Shown here in pieces: positions 1 to 8,467 of a stretch of DNA of 38,373 bases. Position numbers and translations under genes: made by a program. The stretch is from positions 1 through 38,373 of the forward strand of contig DIYF01000174.1 in NCBI GenBank assembly GCA_002427745.1, written 5' to 3'. Position 1 is the first letter of the stretch. Every line of letters begins with the position of its first letter. Under the pieces are notes generated by a model, which was not told the origin of the DNA, made no database searches, and saw only the letters and a list, made by a program, of their open reading frames with translations. The DNA is from Roseivirga sp. UBA6061 (GTDB lineage Bacteria; Bacteroidota; Bacteroidia; Cytophagales; Cyclobacteriaceae).

Positions 1-496
1 CCAGGCTCATCAGAGCAAGTAGTGCCCCACTGACGATAAATAGGGTCAGCAGCCAACTGTCGATGAACTTCCACTGCACAAAAACCGAGGCCACCAGCCA
101 TAACAGGATAATAAAATCAAGTACCCTCATTTGAAGTGTATACCCTAAAGCCTGACTGTAGGGGGTATCTGTTTCCTTCTGCAGGTATCTGGCCGTTAAA
201 AAATCTCCGGCCTTAAGAGGAAGAATCAGGTTGACCGCAGCTCCGGCCAGCTGAATTTTCAGAGACCTGACCATGCCTATCGTTTCCGGCACGAGACAGG
301 TAAGTCTTAAAGCCCGCAGCAGCCAGGTAACCGTAAATATGGCAACGAAGCCCGTCAGATAGGCAATATCGAGCTGACTGACATACTGTATGAATTGCCC
401 ATCGTCAAATGCTGCAATCATCAGGTAGAGCAGCAATACACTTACCGCCAGCAAAATATAATGCAGCCCTTTACGCTGTTGTTCTCTTGCTAACAT
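1..496 (-). CDS. Partial UPF0104 / lysylphosphatidylglycerol-synthase-type membrane protein
   Basis: The 5' part of a minus-strand gene runs off the left edge of the window. I translated it from the ATG at 496: it starts MLAREQQRKGLHYILLAVSV, has hydrophobic segments near residues 12-28 and 50-65, then a motif NLILPLKAGDFLTARYLQKE. That N-x(3)-P-x-K-x-G-[DE] pattern is typical of the membrane domain of lysylphosphatidylglycerol synthase/AglD-like proteins (UPF0104), many of which sit in lipid or glycan clusters. About 165 residues are visible and no stop occurs in the window. It overlaps the 3' end of the upstream gene by 26 nt, so it is the last visible gene of a translationally coupled operon. 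The family assignment is good; the substrate is unknown. Confidence 0.7.
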   Translation of the reverse strand, partial: MLAREQQRKGLHYILLAVSVLLLYLMIAAFDDGQFIQYVSQLDIAYLTGFVAIFTVTWLLRALRLTCLVPETIGMVRSLKIQLAGAAVNLILPLKAGDFLTARYLQKETDTPYSQALGYTLQMRVLDFIILLWLVASVFVQWKFIDSWLLTLFIVSGALLALMSL

Positions 497-1430
497 GAAA
501 CCAAAACAAACACAAACTCACAAAGAACAAACTATCTATAAAATGCTCGAAAAAATGAGAAGCGAGTAAATAGATAATACTCAGTTTCCCCTCCCTGGCG
601 AAAGACGGGGTTTGCGACAGGTTATCAATTCCCGCCTGCAGTGGAGACAGTATCTGAATGAACACAGGGCCCAGGGCAATAAGGAAAGTGATCAACAATA
701 CCACCAGATTGGGTCTGACAGTACCGCTCCCCTCGCCTTGCTGAATCATAAAAAGGGCCAGAGGAAAATAAATCAGGCCAAAAGTAACCATCTCGCGGGC
801 ACTGTGTGCCAGGTGACGATCATCTGTCCAAAGGTCTCTGACAATGGAAAAAAGATTGCCATTTACTATCACCGTGACCAGCACTATAAGGCAAACCGCA
901 GCCCCGACCAGGGAAATCCCTTTCCAATTGAAAGTCACCTTGCTGCGCATCCAGGTCAGACATACTGCGAGATAAAACGGGATCGCAAAAATAAGTGTAG
1001 TGGTACTCACAAAATGGAGATTCCAGGAGCCATTTCCGGGATACCTGTTATTTTCATCCTGCATTCGCTGCATGAGATAATCCCAGGTAGATTCCGGACC
1101 GAATTCCAGCAGGGAATGAATCAAAGCCAGTACCAGAACACCCAAAGTGCACAGGGCATACCTTTTCCATTTTCCGAAATGCCGGGAAAGATCAGAGCTC
1201 ATGCTCAGGTAATAGCCAACAAATAGGAGCGATACAATCACATAGACCAGAATGTGCCCCAGAAAGTGAGAAGAATAAAAAGTGGTTTGATAAAAAGTGA
1301 GCTTACCACTTTCATGAATCACCGTGCCCCATAAGTTGAGCTCATTATGATACCAGGCCAGATACAGGTAAGAAGCCAGATAGGTCAGGGGAGTGAGTAG
1401 TACCAGTAAATGCCTTCTTCCCGGCTTCAT
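471..1430 (-). CDS. Polytopic membrane protein of unknown function
   Basis: The 319-residue product is mostly hydrophobic, with about eight predicted membrane spans (roughly residues 9-27, 55-75, 92-108, 141-162, 170-192, 212-232, 241-265 and 285-305). No motif that I recognise is present. Its ATG overlaps the stop of the upstream GT-C glycosyltransferase gene by 4 nt, and its own 3' end overlaps the following UPF0104-like gene. Such tight coupling suggests a shared role in assembly or modification of a membrane-linked glycan or lipid, but this is inference from context only. Low composition complexity makes a family call unsafe. Confidence 0.6.
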   Translation of the reverse strand: MKPGRRHLLVLLTPLTYLASYLYLAWYHNELNLWGTVIHESGKLTFYQTTFYSSHFLGHILVYVIVSLLFVGYYLSMSSDLSRHFGKWKRYALCTLGVLVLALIHSLLEFGPESTWDYLMQRMQDENNRYPGNGSWNLHFVSTTTLIFAIPFYLAVCLTWMRSKVTFNWKGISLVGAAVCLIVLVTVIVNGNLFSIVRDLWTDDRHLAHSAREMVTFGLIYFPLALFMIQQGEGSGTVRPNLVVLLITFLIALGPVFIQILSPLQAGIDNLSQTPSFAREGKLSIIYLLASHFFEHFIDSLFFVSLCLFWFHVSKRTTA

Positions 1431-3097
1431 TTAATTCTTTTATAGACCAACGGTTCCTCACTTATAACTTCGTACTCGGCTGTCAGCCCCTCACAGGACC
1501 TGAGGTTATAGTAAGCCTCTTCCCGCTGAATGAACAATACGGGTTTCTTCTCCTGAATAAGATCGCAAAAATCGAAATCACTTTTAGGGTCACCCGGTAA
1601 ATGACCGTATTTCCCACTTTCCAGAATAGACTGATAATGGGTAAAGTTGTTAGTAACACCCTCCATCTTATAATGATACCAGAAATAGTGCATATCAGGC
1701 CTGAATGTGGCGCCTCCGGGTTGAGAGTCCCAGACATAGTCATCCGGAAGCGAATGCTCATTTACCAGCCTGATCAGTGCAAGGCCTTCACTAAAGCTAT
1801 CAGGCTTTTGTTTTATTAAACAAGCCAGCACAAGCGGAGACAACAGCAGGGGTATGCCCATAGAGACAGCCAGTCTTTTAACCGGAAGGCTCCATTTCCT
1901 GCGGAGGATTTCCGATGAGAAAGTGCTCAGGAGTACAATGCAGCAGTAATAGTACTGCAAATACGGTCTGGGGGTCATGGCAATCAGAATAAATGATACC
2001 AGGCCAATCCATAATACCATTTTGGCATTTACCAATTGGCTTTTCCAGTTCATTATGAAAAGCGCAATACCCGGAATTATCAACCAGTACCCCGCGTAGT
2101 TCAGCGTCAACATGGTGGTGGATGCAAAAACCTGCCACCACTGAAAGGAGGTTTGCTTATAAAAGTTTACGATCCAGTTGAACACCAGGTAATCACCAAA
2201 TGAGCCACTTAGCAGATACAGGCCCGCCAAAATCAGAGGTAGCAGTACGGCACTCAATGTAAAAAGCACCACAGAGGGAAATTTCGTAGCCCGGCTTATC
2301 ACCAGATAGATGAGAGCCAGCCCCATAGGGGCCAGTACAAAAAGTGCCTTCTGCAAAAACAAAAAGCCCACTGACCACAAAATAGCGGAGATGATAAGAT
2401 GTCTGTCAGATTTGCTCTGCAGAAACTTCAGGAAAAACAAGACGGAGAGCAAGCAAAAGAAGGTCTGAAGCAGGTCTGGCCTGAATACAAACAACGACTT
2501 GATCAACCCCGCCTGAGACAGAAAAACTGACAGGGTAAAGAGCCTTTGAAAAGGGTCGAAACCCAGCAGCTTACCTGTTTTCCAAATGACCCATAAAAAG
2601 CCCAGAATGACGAAAAAGCATTCCAGCCGTATAAACCATACGGCCGGAGTACCACCTCCTAAAACCCCGATAACCGGAGCATGGACATACCACAACAAAG
2701 GGTGATGATGCTGGAAGAAGTCAACAAAGGGTACCTCTCCGTTCAATACATTCCAGGAAGAATGCAGGTGCTCGAAGCCGTCTTTCTGGAAGGAAGCATT
2801 GAGCCCGTAAATCACTACCAGTACTAGCTGAACGAGTATAACGGCTTTGATAATGAGCTGCTTATTTCTGATAATGCGATCAACCTGAAAGAGGCACAGG
2901 GCAATGACGGCCAGAAGAGAAGTAAGCAAGACCCTGTTTCGACCAGCCTGTGCCAGATAGTACCCGGTATTCTTATCGCTAAGCGTACGAACTGCCCATT
3001 CATAGACCTCAGAAAACAGGGGTGAATTGATCAGGACACCCAGAACCAGCAGAATGAAGAATATGGCTGGCGTCAACCAGTGTGCCTTCCGTTGCAT
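1427..3097 (-). CDS. GT-C family glycosyltransferase (ArnT/PMT-like, GT39 type)
   Basis: The 556-residue integral membrane protein has about 11-12 hydrophobic segments. The first long non-cytoplasmic loop carries DGFEHLHSSW (residues 106-115) followed by PFVDFFQHHHPLLWY (123-137). This acidic residue plus D-x(2)-x-HHP signature is characteristic of GT-C transferases of the PMT/ArnT superfamily, which use polyprenyl-phosphate sugars and act on the periplasmic face. The C-terminal soluble region (about 430-556) is also typical of this fold. The gene overlaps the flavin oxidoreductase upstream by 25 nt and the membrane-protein gene downstream by 4 nt. The sugar and acceptor cannot be read from the sequence. 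Confidence 0.75.
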   Translation of the reverse strand: MQRKAHWLTPAIFFILLVLGVLINSPLFSEVYEWAVRTLSDKNTGYYLAQAGRNRVLLTSLLAVIALCLFQVDRIIRNKQLIIKAVILVQLVLVVIYGLNASFQKDGFEHLHSSWNVLNGEVPFVDFFQHHHPLLWYVHAPVIGVLGGGTPAVWFIRLECFFVILGFLWVIWKTGKLLGFDPFQRLFTLSVFLSQAGLIKSLFVFRPDLLQTFFCLLSVLFFLKFLQSKSDRHLIISAILWSVGFLFLQKALFVLAPMGLALIYLVISRATKFPSVVLFTLSAVLLPLILAGLYLLSGSFGDYLVFNWIVNFYKQTSFQWWQVFASTTMLTLNYAGYWLIIPGIALFIMNWKSQLVNAKMVLWIGLVSFILIAMTPRPYLQYYYCCIVLLSTFSSEILRRKWSLPVKRLAVSMGIPLLLSPLVLACLIKQKPDSFSEGLALIRLVNEHSLPDDYVWDSQPGGATFRPDMHYFWYHYKMEGVTNNFTHYQSILESGKYGHLPGDPKSDFDFCDLIQEKKPVLFIQREEAYYNLRSCEGLTAEYEVISEEPLVYKRIK

Positions 3098-4401
3098 AAC
3101 TCCTTTATAATTCTCTTGCCGTTTGTCAGCATATCATGTGTCCATGAATATTCGAACAAACCATTTCTGCCTGTCAGATGCAGATTCTCAAACCTTGACA
3201 GATAAGTGATCAGTTTTTCTATATCCTCTTCTATACCAAGCCTTAAAACCGGATAGGCATAGGGAATATCATAAAATGTAGTATCGATTATCTCCGATTC
3301 ACTGAACAGGCCGTACCCTGTCAGCTGTCCTTTGATTTTCTCAAGCAGTGCTTCCTTATCTTGTTCACCCAGATCGTGGGTGGGTACCTCAACAATGAAT
3401 GATGTCATTCCCTCGGGAGACATTTTCGGGCTTCGGTTTCTGGGCTCGTACCCCCTCGTGAATTCAAATTCTTCTGAGGGGAAATAGATGGTTGCCCCGG
3501 AATTGACAGACTCCTTTTTGAGAAAGAAACAAATCAATGTCAAATGGCGAAAAGTAAACTTCTCGGCTAACTCTAATATCTCTTTGTCCGGGCGTGGTGT
3601 CAGCATTCTGATCAGAAGTGTCAAAGGCAGGGAAGAGGCCAGCTCATCTATGTTCGCCCGACTGCCGTCAGTCATTTCTACCTGCTCAATTCTCTTCCCG
3701 TCATGATGCACTGCCATAATCCGTTTATTCAGCAGAATGCTTTCCCTCCCGGCATAGTCACCCAGACCTTCCGCGATTTGCCCGAACCCGTGGATAGGAT
3801 AATAAAACTTTCCTTCCATATGCCTGGGTTTGGCATTTGGAAATAAAGAGTCTCTGACGAGTGTTCTGAAATTGAGGTATTTCAGACGGTTTCCTGAAAT
3901 CCGCGGAGACAATTGCTCAGTAGGCAACCCCCATAATTTTTCAGAGTAGTTGTTGAGAAAAAGATCAGAAATCACACTGCCGTACTTGGCTTCAGCAACT
4001 CCCTTAAAGGTCTGTTGCTCAGGATTTCTCTTTCTGGTCATAAAAGAAAAAACCGCTTTGATACTGGTTGAGGGCTTGAGTTTGCTGAAAACCTCGAGAG
4101 GAGAAAGTGGAAAGTCTATGTATTTACCCTGATGGAAGATATAGCTTGGTTTATCTACTTCCCGAAGGTCGTCCTTCAGCAATTCTTTCATTTCCTCTAC
4201 CACCTCATCACTTTTACCATGAAGGCGATGAGCCCCGGTGTCAAACTTGAATTCTCCGAAAGTGATCGTCTTGCAATTGCCACCGATATGCCCGGTAGCC
4301 TCCAGCAGTTCAAAGCCTAAACCAGCCTTCTTGGCATAATATGCCACACCCAACCCTGCTGGTCCCCCACCCAGAATTGTCAGTTTCTTATTTAATCCCA
4401 A
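3073..4401 (-). CDS. FAD-dependent amine-oxidase/protoporphyrinogen-oxidase-like oxidoreductase
   Basis: The N-terminus has a dinucleotide-binding motif GGGPAGLG (residues 11-18), followed by an acidic residue and GHIGGNCKT (about 37-45), the usual arrangement of the flavin amine oxidase/protoporphyrinogen oxidase and UDP-galactopyranose mutase-like superfamily. The length of 442 aa fits this group. There is no signal peptide, so it is probably cytoplasmic or peripheral. It is the first gene of the overlapping minus-strand operon; homologues beside polyprenyl-sugar transferases often act on a sugar nucleotide or lipid carrier, but that is inference. The start must be TTG at 4401: an in-frame stop lies two codons upstream and the next Met is far inside the nucleotide-binding domain. 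Confidence 0.75.
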   Translation of the reverse strand: MGLNKKLTILGGGPAGLGVAYYAKKAGLGFELLEATGHIGGNCKTITFGEFKFDTGAHRLHGKSDEVVEEMKELLKDDLREVDKPSYIFHQGKYIDFPLSPLEVFSKLKPSTSIKAVFSFMTRKRNPEQQTFKGVAEAKYGSVISDLFLNNYSEKLWGLPTEQLSPRISGNRLKYLNFRTLVRDSLFPNAKPRHMEGKFYYPIHGFGQIAEGLGDYAGRESILLNKRIMAVHHDGKRIEQVEMTDGSRANIDELASSLPLTLLIRMLTPRPDKEILELAEKFTFRHLTLICFFLKKESVNSGATIYFPSEEFEFTRGYEPRNRSPKMSPEGMTSFIVEVPTHDLGEQDKEALLEKIKGQLTGYGLFSESEIIDTTFYDIPYAYPVLRLGIEEDIEKLITYLSRFENLHLTGRNGLFEYSWTHDMLTNGKRIIKELCNGRHTG

Positions 4402-4740
4402 AACTTAAATGACCCTGTTAACATCTGAACACCCATGCTCCACACAGATATTCATACCATCTGATTTCCGAAGCGAGAAGATACTGTCTTCGTGCCTAAA
4501 ATATTACTCTTTGATATAAAATTTGAAGGGCGGATTTATAAGCTTCAACATAAATGTCTTCACAATTACCCCCGACAATCGCCTGGCTGCTTATGTTTCA
4601 GAATTAAGGCAAATGTACTCTGAGGTGACACCCGCACATAAATGATAAATATCCGGCATATGTATGTATCAGACCTTGAAAAACAAGGTTCCGATCTGTA
4701 CTATTAATTCCTATTTTTAGGTTCCGTAAAAACACAGACC
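4402..4740. other. Divergent intergenic region (promoter region)
   Basis: This 339-nt AT-rich gap separates the minus-strand glycan operon from the plus-strand serine hydrolase gene, so it must hold promoters for both. A sequence close to the Bacteroidota -7 element, TATTTTTA at 4712-4719, lies 22 nt before the hydrolase ATG, with a TTC about 20 nt upstream. On the minus strand, TACATTTG (complement of 4611-4618) matches TAnnTTTG, but I see no good -33 TTG. There is no convincing ORF, tRNA or repeat here. Confidence 0.35.
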
Positions 4741-6285
4741 ATGTTTGCAAAAAAAGCCTTTTTCACTCTGTTTTTATTAACTGTTGCCCTTAGCGCCTTT
4801 GCGCAGGCTGACCTTAACAAGATTGATCAGTACATAGCCAAAGCCCAAAAAGACTGGAATGTTCCGGGACTGGCCGTAGCCATCGTGAAAGACGGCAAAA
4901 TTGTGCATAGCAAGGGCTATGGCCTGCTGGAAAAAGGAGGCAGTGACAAAGTAGATGAAAACACGCTCTTTGCCATCGCTTCAAATACAAAGGCTTTTGT
5001 TGCTTCTGCTATTGGTACACTGGTAGATCAGGGAAAACTGAGCTGGAAGGACAAGGTGCGCGACTACCTGCCCTACTTCGAGCTGTATGACAGCTATGCC
5101 TCCTCTGAAGCGACCATTGAAGATTTGCTTTGCCACAGATTGGGCCTCGGTACTTTTAGTGGTGATGTGATCTGGTACAAATCGGAGCTGAGTGCCGAAG
5201 AGGTAGTAAAACGAGCCAGATTCGTGCCTCAGGCCTATGGCTTCCGGGATGGCTACGGCTATTCCAACCTGATGTTCATCACTGCCGGTGAGGTGATCAA
5301 AGCTGTGACGGGGATGGAGTGGTCACGCTATGTACAAGAGACCTTTTTCAATGACCTGGGTATGGACCGCACCATTACCTCAACAACACAACTCAGATCT
5401 CAGGGCAACTATGCCACTCCACACAAAGCGGTACGTGATCAGAATATTCCAATCGAGTGGACCCGATGGGACAATATGGGCGCTGCCGGAGGAATTATCT
5501 CAAGCGTAAACGACATGGCCAACTGGATGAATTTTCAGCTGGTGGGTGTAGCAAAGAACGACTCTCCTCTTTCAAAAGCCACGCAAAACCTCATCTGGAC
5601 ACCCCACAACACCTTTGTAGTGGGTGAGGGTCAGAAAAGAGCCAGACCTGGTCGCAACTTCAACGGCTATGCCCTGGGCTGGGGAGTTACGGATAAAATG
5701 GGCAGGCGCATCATTGCGCATGGCGGAGGCTATGATGGCATGTATTCGCGCGTGGCCATGATGCCGGAAGAAAATCTCGGGGTGGTCGTGCTAACTAACG
5801 GTATGCGCGGGATTTCTAATGTGATTACCGACTATGTCATGGATCAGTACATTGAGGCTGGCGAAACCAACTATTCTGCCAATGCCCTGAGAAACCTGAG
5901 TTACCCCATGTACGACCGCATTGATAACATTAAATCAAAGCGGGTCCAGGGTACCAAACCTTCACTGGATACAGATGGCTATACCGGAATTTTCTATACG
6001 CAGATGTACGGTGATATCTATGTCAAAAACGAAGGAGGTAAACTCAGGCTTGAGTTCTCTCATGCACCTCTGCTGTCTGCCAGCCTGGAACACTGGCATT
6101 ACGATACTTTTGAGGTCAAATGGGACCGGGAGCATGCCTGGTTTGGCTTTGGTACCGTACAGTTCAACTTTGATGCGCAACGAAGCATTACAGGCATTCT
6201 CATCGATATACCTAACAACGATATCTTCTTTGATGAGCTGAAACTTCAGAAAGTCAGTTCACCACAAAACCTTCGGGGTAAATAG
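4741..6285 (+). CDS. Exported serine hydrolase, class C beta-lactamase fold with DUF3471-like C-terminus
   Basis: The 514-residue protein begins with a clear signal peptide (MFAKKAFFTLFLLTVALSAF, cleavage after AQA near residue 23). The catalytic set of the AmpC/penicillin-binding-protein-like family is intact: SxxK as S81-N-T-K84, the tyrosine motif Y174-S-N, and HGG at 327-329 in place of KTG. Residues after about 400 form the extra lipocalin-like domain (DUF3471 type) common in Bacteroidota members. Such enzymes are periplasmic or secreted esterases/peptidases acting on D-amino-acid or cell-wall-derived substrates; real beta-lactamase activity is not implied. The small membrane-protein gene follows after 11 nt and may be cotranscribed. 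Confidence 0.85.
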   Translation: MFAKKAFFTLFLLTVALSAFAQADLNKIDQYIAKAQKDWNVPGLAVAIVKDGKIVHSKGYGLLEKGGSDKVDENTLFAIASNTKAFVASAIGTLVDQGKLSWKDKVRDYLPYFELYDSYASSEATIEDLLCHRLGLGTFSGDVIWYKSELSAEEVVKRARFVPQAYGFRDGYGYSNLMFITAGEVIKAVTGMEWSRYVQETFFNDLGMDRTITSTTQLRSQGNYATPHKAVRDQNIPIEWTRWDNMGAAGGIISSVNDMANWMNFQLVGVAKNDSPLSKATQNLIWTPHNTFVVGEGQKRARPGRNFNGYALGWGVTDKMGRRIIAHGGGYDGMYSRVAMMPEENLGVVVLTNGMRGISNVITDYVMDQYIEAGETNYSANALRNLSYPMYDRIDNIKSKRVQGTKPSLDTDGYTGIFYTQMYGDIYVKNEGGKLRLEFSHAPLLSASLEHWHYDTFEVKWDREHAWFGFGTVQFNFDAQRSITGILIDIPNNDIFFDELKLQKVSSPQNLRGK

Positions 6286-6296
6286 GCAGGCAGCTA

Positions 6297-6602
6297 ATGA
6301 GCACCTCAACCAACTGGGCAAAACTTTGCCGCTATTCCGCAATGGCCAACATTCTGGCTATCATGGTTTTTGCGGCTGCTTTGATCCGCTTCGTGCTCAG
6401 TCTTAGTGATGAGGAAGGTGATATAAGCCCTTCACTGGTCAGCCTTGACGGAAACGATCACCTGCCCTTTTTATTTGTAGCGATTCTTACCCTCTTACTG
6501 ATAAAGCGAATGCCACTCAGACTTCAGCAGATTGTCTTTGGGTTAAACCTGCTAATGGCGGCTTACATGTTCGGAAATGCCCTGATGCTTTCAGGCTATT
6601 GA
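6297..6602 (+). CDS. Small three-span membrane protein, unknown
   Basis: This 101-aa protein has three hydrophobic segments (about residues 17-34, 56-72 and 77-97) and no recognised motif. It starts with an ATG 11 nt after the serine hydrolase stop, which suggests one transcript. Its last 12 nt overlap convergently with the end of the minus-strand membrane-protein gene. The function is unknown. Confidence 0.5.
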   Translation: MSTSTNWAKLCRYSAMANILAIMVFAAALIRFVLSLSDEEGDISPSLVSLDGNDHLPFLFVAILTLLLIKRMPLRLQQIVFGLNLLMAAYMFGNALMLSGY

Positions 6603-7013
6603 TTTTTGGTCTGCTGCGTACTGACGACCTCTCTGTGCCATAATCAGCAGAAAAGGAATCCAGATGGCATCATTCATAATAAGATGGAAGAGAGCCTTTT
6701 CGCCTACCTGTTGCTCTAAAATGACAAAGTAAAACCAGATACCTCCCCCCAGTTTGGTGAGTGCTCCCAGCACCATCAGGTACCAGAAACGGCCCGGGTG
6801 TAAAGCACTGATAAAATAGACAAAGCCCATCAGCAGTACACCCCTGCCCTGCCATTTGATAATAGGTGGAGCAAGAGCTTCTACCTGAGTAACCCACTCA
6901 TAAAAGGTGCTCGGAAACCACACAATAAATGCGGCCCACAGAATATTATAGGCGGCCATAAGCAGGAGTAGCCCCCGCATCCAGTGAGGAAATAAAGGTT
7001 TTTGGATTTCCAT
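6591..7013 (-). CDS. Four-span membrane protein, unknown
   Basis: The 140-aa protein has four predicted membrane helices (about residues 12-31, 53-70, 75-97 and 110-127). The arrangement GRGVLLMGFVYFISALHP followed by a Gly-rich third helix vaguely resembles DoxX/DUF4345-like small membrane proteins, but I cannot assign a family. It is a single gene convergent with the small membrane protein before it. The start is an ATG at 7013 with no visible Shine-Dalgarno sequence, as is usual in this phylum. Confidence 0.55.
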   Translation of the reverse strand: MEIQKPLFPHWMRGLLLLMAAYNILWAAFIVWFPSTFYEWVTQVEALAPPIIKWQGRGVLLMGFVYFISALHPGRFWYLMVLGALTKLGGGIWFYFVILEQQVGEKALFHLIMNDAIWIPFLLIMAQRGRQYAADQKSIA

Positions 7014-7220
7014 TGCTTGTCTAACTTCTTGGAGGCTACAAAGTTTGATGAATTAGATGTCAGTGGCAAACAATCAGGGGAAAAACTGTGGACAGCTCAT
7101 AAGGTCATACATGCAAAGGTCTCTGAGAGTTATTCCCATGTATGAGGAGTTTTTAAACCACCATCAGAGCCTCGTCCGAAACTCTGCACCGTCCTACATG
7201 CACAATAACCGAGGAAACCC

Positions 7221-7251
7221 TTGGGATTTCGACACTGAAATTTAGATTTTG
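7221..7251 (+). promoter_or_regulatory. Bacteroidota-type housekeeping promoter of coaX
   Basis: TTG at 7221-7223 is followed after 19 nt by TAGATTTTG at 7243-7251, a near match to the -33 TTG / -7 TAnnTTTG promoter of Bacteroidota sigma-ABfr. Transcription would begin near 7258, about 38 nt before the coaX ATG. Motif match only. Confidence 0.45.
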
Positions 7252-7295
7252 TGTTGACGAACAGAATTAACTGAGACGGACTAAAAGATACGATC

Positions 7296-8069
7296 ATGCT
7301 ACTGGCCATAGACGCGGGAAATACTAACATAGTCTTCGGAATCCACGATGGAGAAAACTGGATTCAGGAATGGCGCTTTAACACACTCCCCGTTAAAAAC
7401 CAGATAGATTACGAGATGTTTCTGCGCCTCAACTTTCTCGAAGCCAACCTGAGGCTCAGAGATGTCAAAGGGGTCATCGTGTCCAGTGTGGTACCTCAGT
7501 TGAATACCATTCTAGCAGAATTCTGGTCTTCCCTGATAGACGCTGAGCATGTTTTTGTAGGACCCAAACACTACGATCAGCTACCTATTACCACCCAAAA
7601 CCCACATGAAATCGGTACAGATCTGATCGCTAATGCCACCGCTGCGCATTTACTCTATCAGGCTGATACAATTATCGTGGATTTTGGTACTGCCCTGACC
7701 TTCACTATGGTGGAAGCATCGGGTAATATTCATGGAGTGAACATTGCTCCGGGACTGAAAACAGCCATTGCTGCCCTGGTAGGCAATACGGCCCAGCTAC
7801 CTGAAGTGCCTCTGGAGCTACCGGATTCAGTCATTGGTAAAAATACAATTCATGCCATTCAGTCGGGTGTACTTTGGGGCTATGTAAGCATGGTAGAAGG
7901 TATGCTCGATCGTATTCAGAAAGAAATAGGAAAAGAGACCAGGGTAGTAGCTACGGGAGGCCTGTCATCCATCCTGCACCCGCTACATGACCGGTTTGAT
8001 GCGGTAAATCCAAAGCTGACCCTGGAAGGTCTGCGACTAATCCATAGCATTATAGACAAACAGGCGTAA
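7296..8069 (+). CDS. coaX: Type III pantothenate kinase
   Basis: The 257-aa protein has the hallmarks of type III pantothenate kinase, which phosphorylates pantothenate in the first step of coenzyme A synthesis in the cytoplasm. The N-terminal phosphate-binding DAGNTN is at residues 6-11. The pantothenate/substrate region is GTDLIANATAAHL, with the motif DFGTALTF downstream and a final ATGGLSS phosphate-binding loop. Length matches the family (about 255 aa). The ASKHA-fold type III enzyme is usual in Bacteroidota, which often lack coaA. The gene appears monocistronic, with a fitting promoter upstream and a convergent small HTH gene 5 nt downstream of its stop. Confidence 0.93.
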   Translation: MLLAIDAGNTNIVFGIHDGENWIQEWRFNTLPVKNQIDYEMFLRLNFLEANLRLRDVKGVIVSSVVPQLNTILAEFWSSLIDAEHVFVGPKHYDQLPITTQNPHEIGTDLIANATAAHLLYQADTIIVDFGTALTFTMVEASGNIHGVNIAPGLKTAIAALVGNTAQLPEVPLELPDSVIGKNTIHAIQSGVLWGYVSMVEGMLDRIQKEIGKETRVVATGGLSSILHPLHDRFDAVNPKLTLEGLRLIHSIIDKQA

Positions 8070-8074
8070 GAGGT

Positions 8075-8338
8075 TCAGAAAAGTCTTGAGCCGTCACTTA
8101 GTACCTCTGTCCAGTTAGCCTCAGGTTCCATACTCAATTTCTTTCTTAGGCGGTGTTTCGCCTTTTTGACACTGTCAGGTGTGATGTTCAGTAAAACCGA
8201 AATTTCTTTGGTTGAAAGATTAGACTTCAGGTAGGTGCACAGGCGCATATCATAAGAGGTAAGTCTCGGGTGCCGTGATTTGAGCTGCAGCTGAAAGTGA
8301 CGATTAGAACTTTCGAGCTCCAGTAGCAAATGATCCAT
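8075..8338 (-). CDS. Small LuxR/GerE-type helix-turn-helix protein
   Basis: The 87-aa product (ATG at 8338; a TTG at 8362 would add eight residues) is essentially a lone C-terminal HTH. The segment LTSYDMRLCTYLKSNLSTKE-I-x-LLNITPDSVKKAKHRLRKKL matches the LuxR-like HTH that usually ends long TPR or propeller sensor proteins in Bacteroidota. Here the sensor part is missing, so this is either a stand-alone DNA-binding protein or the remnant of a larger regulator. About 105 nt upstream to the next gene contain no leftover coding sequence that I can recognise. Its target is unknown. Confidence 0.6.
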   Translation of the reverse strand: MDHLLLELESSNRHFQLQLKSRHPRLTSYDMRLCTYLKSNLSTKEISVLLNITPDSVKKAKHRLRKKLSMEPEANWTEVLSDGSRLF

Positions 8339-8467
8339 TAAGTGTCTTTCAAGTGCGGTCAATGGTTATCGGTATAGGTTAGTGTCAAACACTGTTGGTC
8401 GTTCCTGTTCAGGGGTTTCGGCTGGTCTTAAATCGTAAAGTCTGATCAACTCTGTTTCATATACTGT

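Noticed and set aside
612..1226. 204-aa plus-strand ORF opposite the membrane protein gene
   Set aside because: It is antisense to a well-supported overlapping operon, its composition is low-hydrophobicity and Gln/His-rich, as expected from reverse translation of membrane segments.
7057..7245. 62-aa plus-strand ORF upstream of coaX
   Set aside because: No recognisable motif and no supporting context; it overlaps the likely coaX promoter region.
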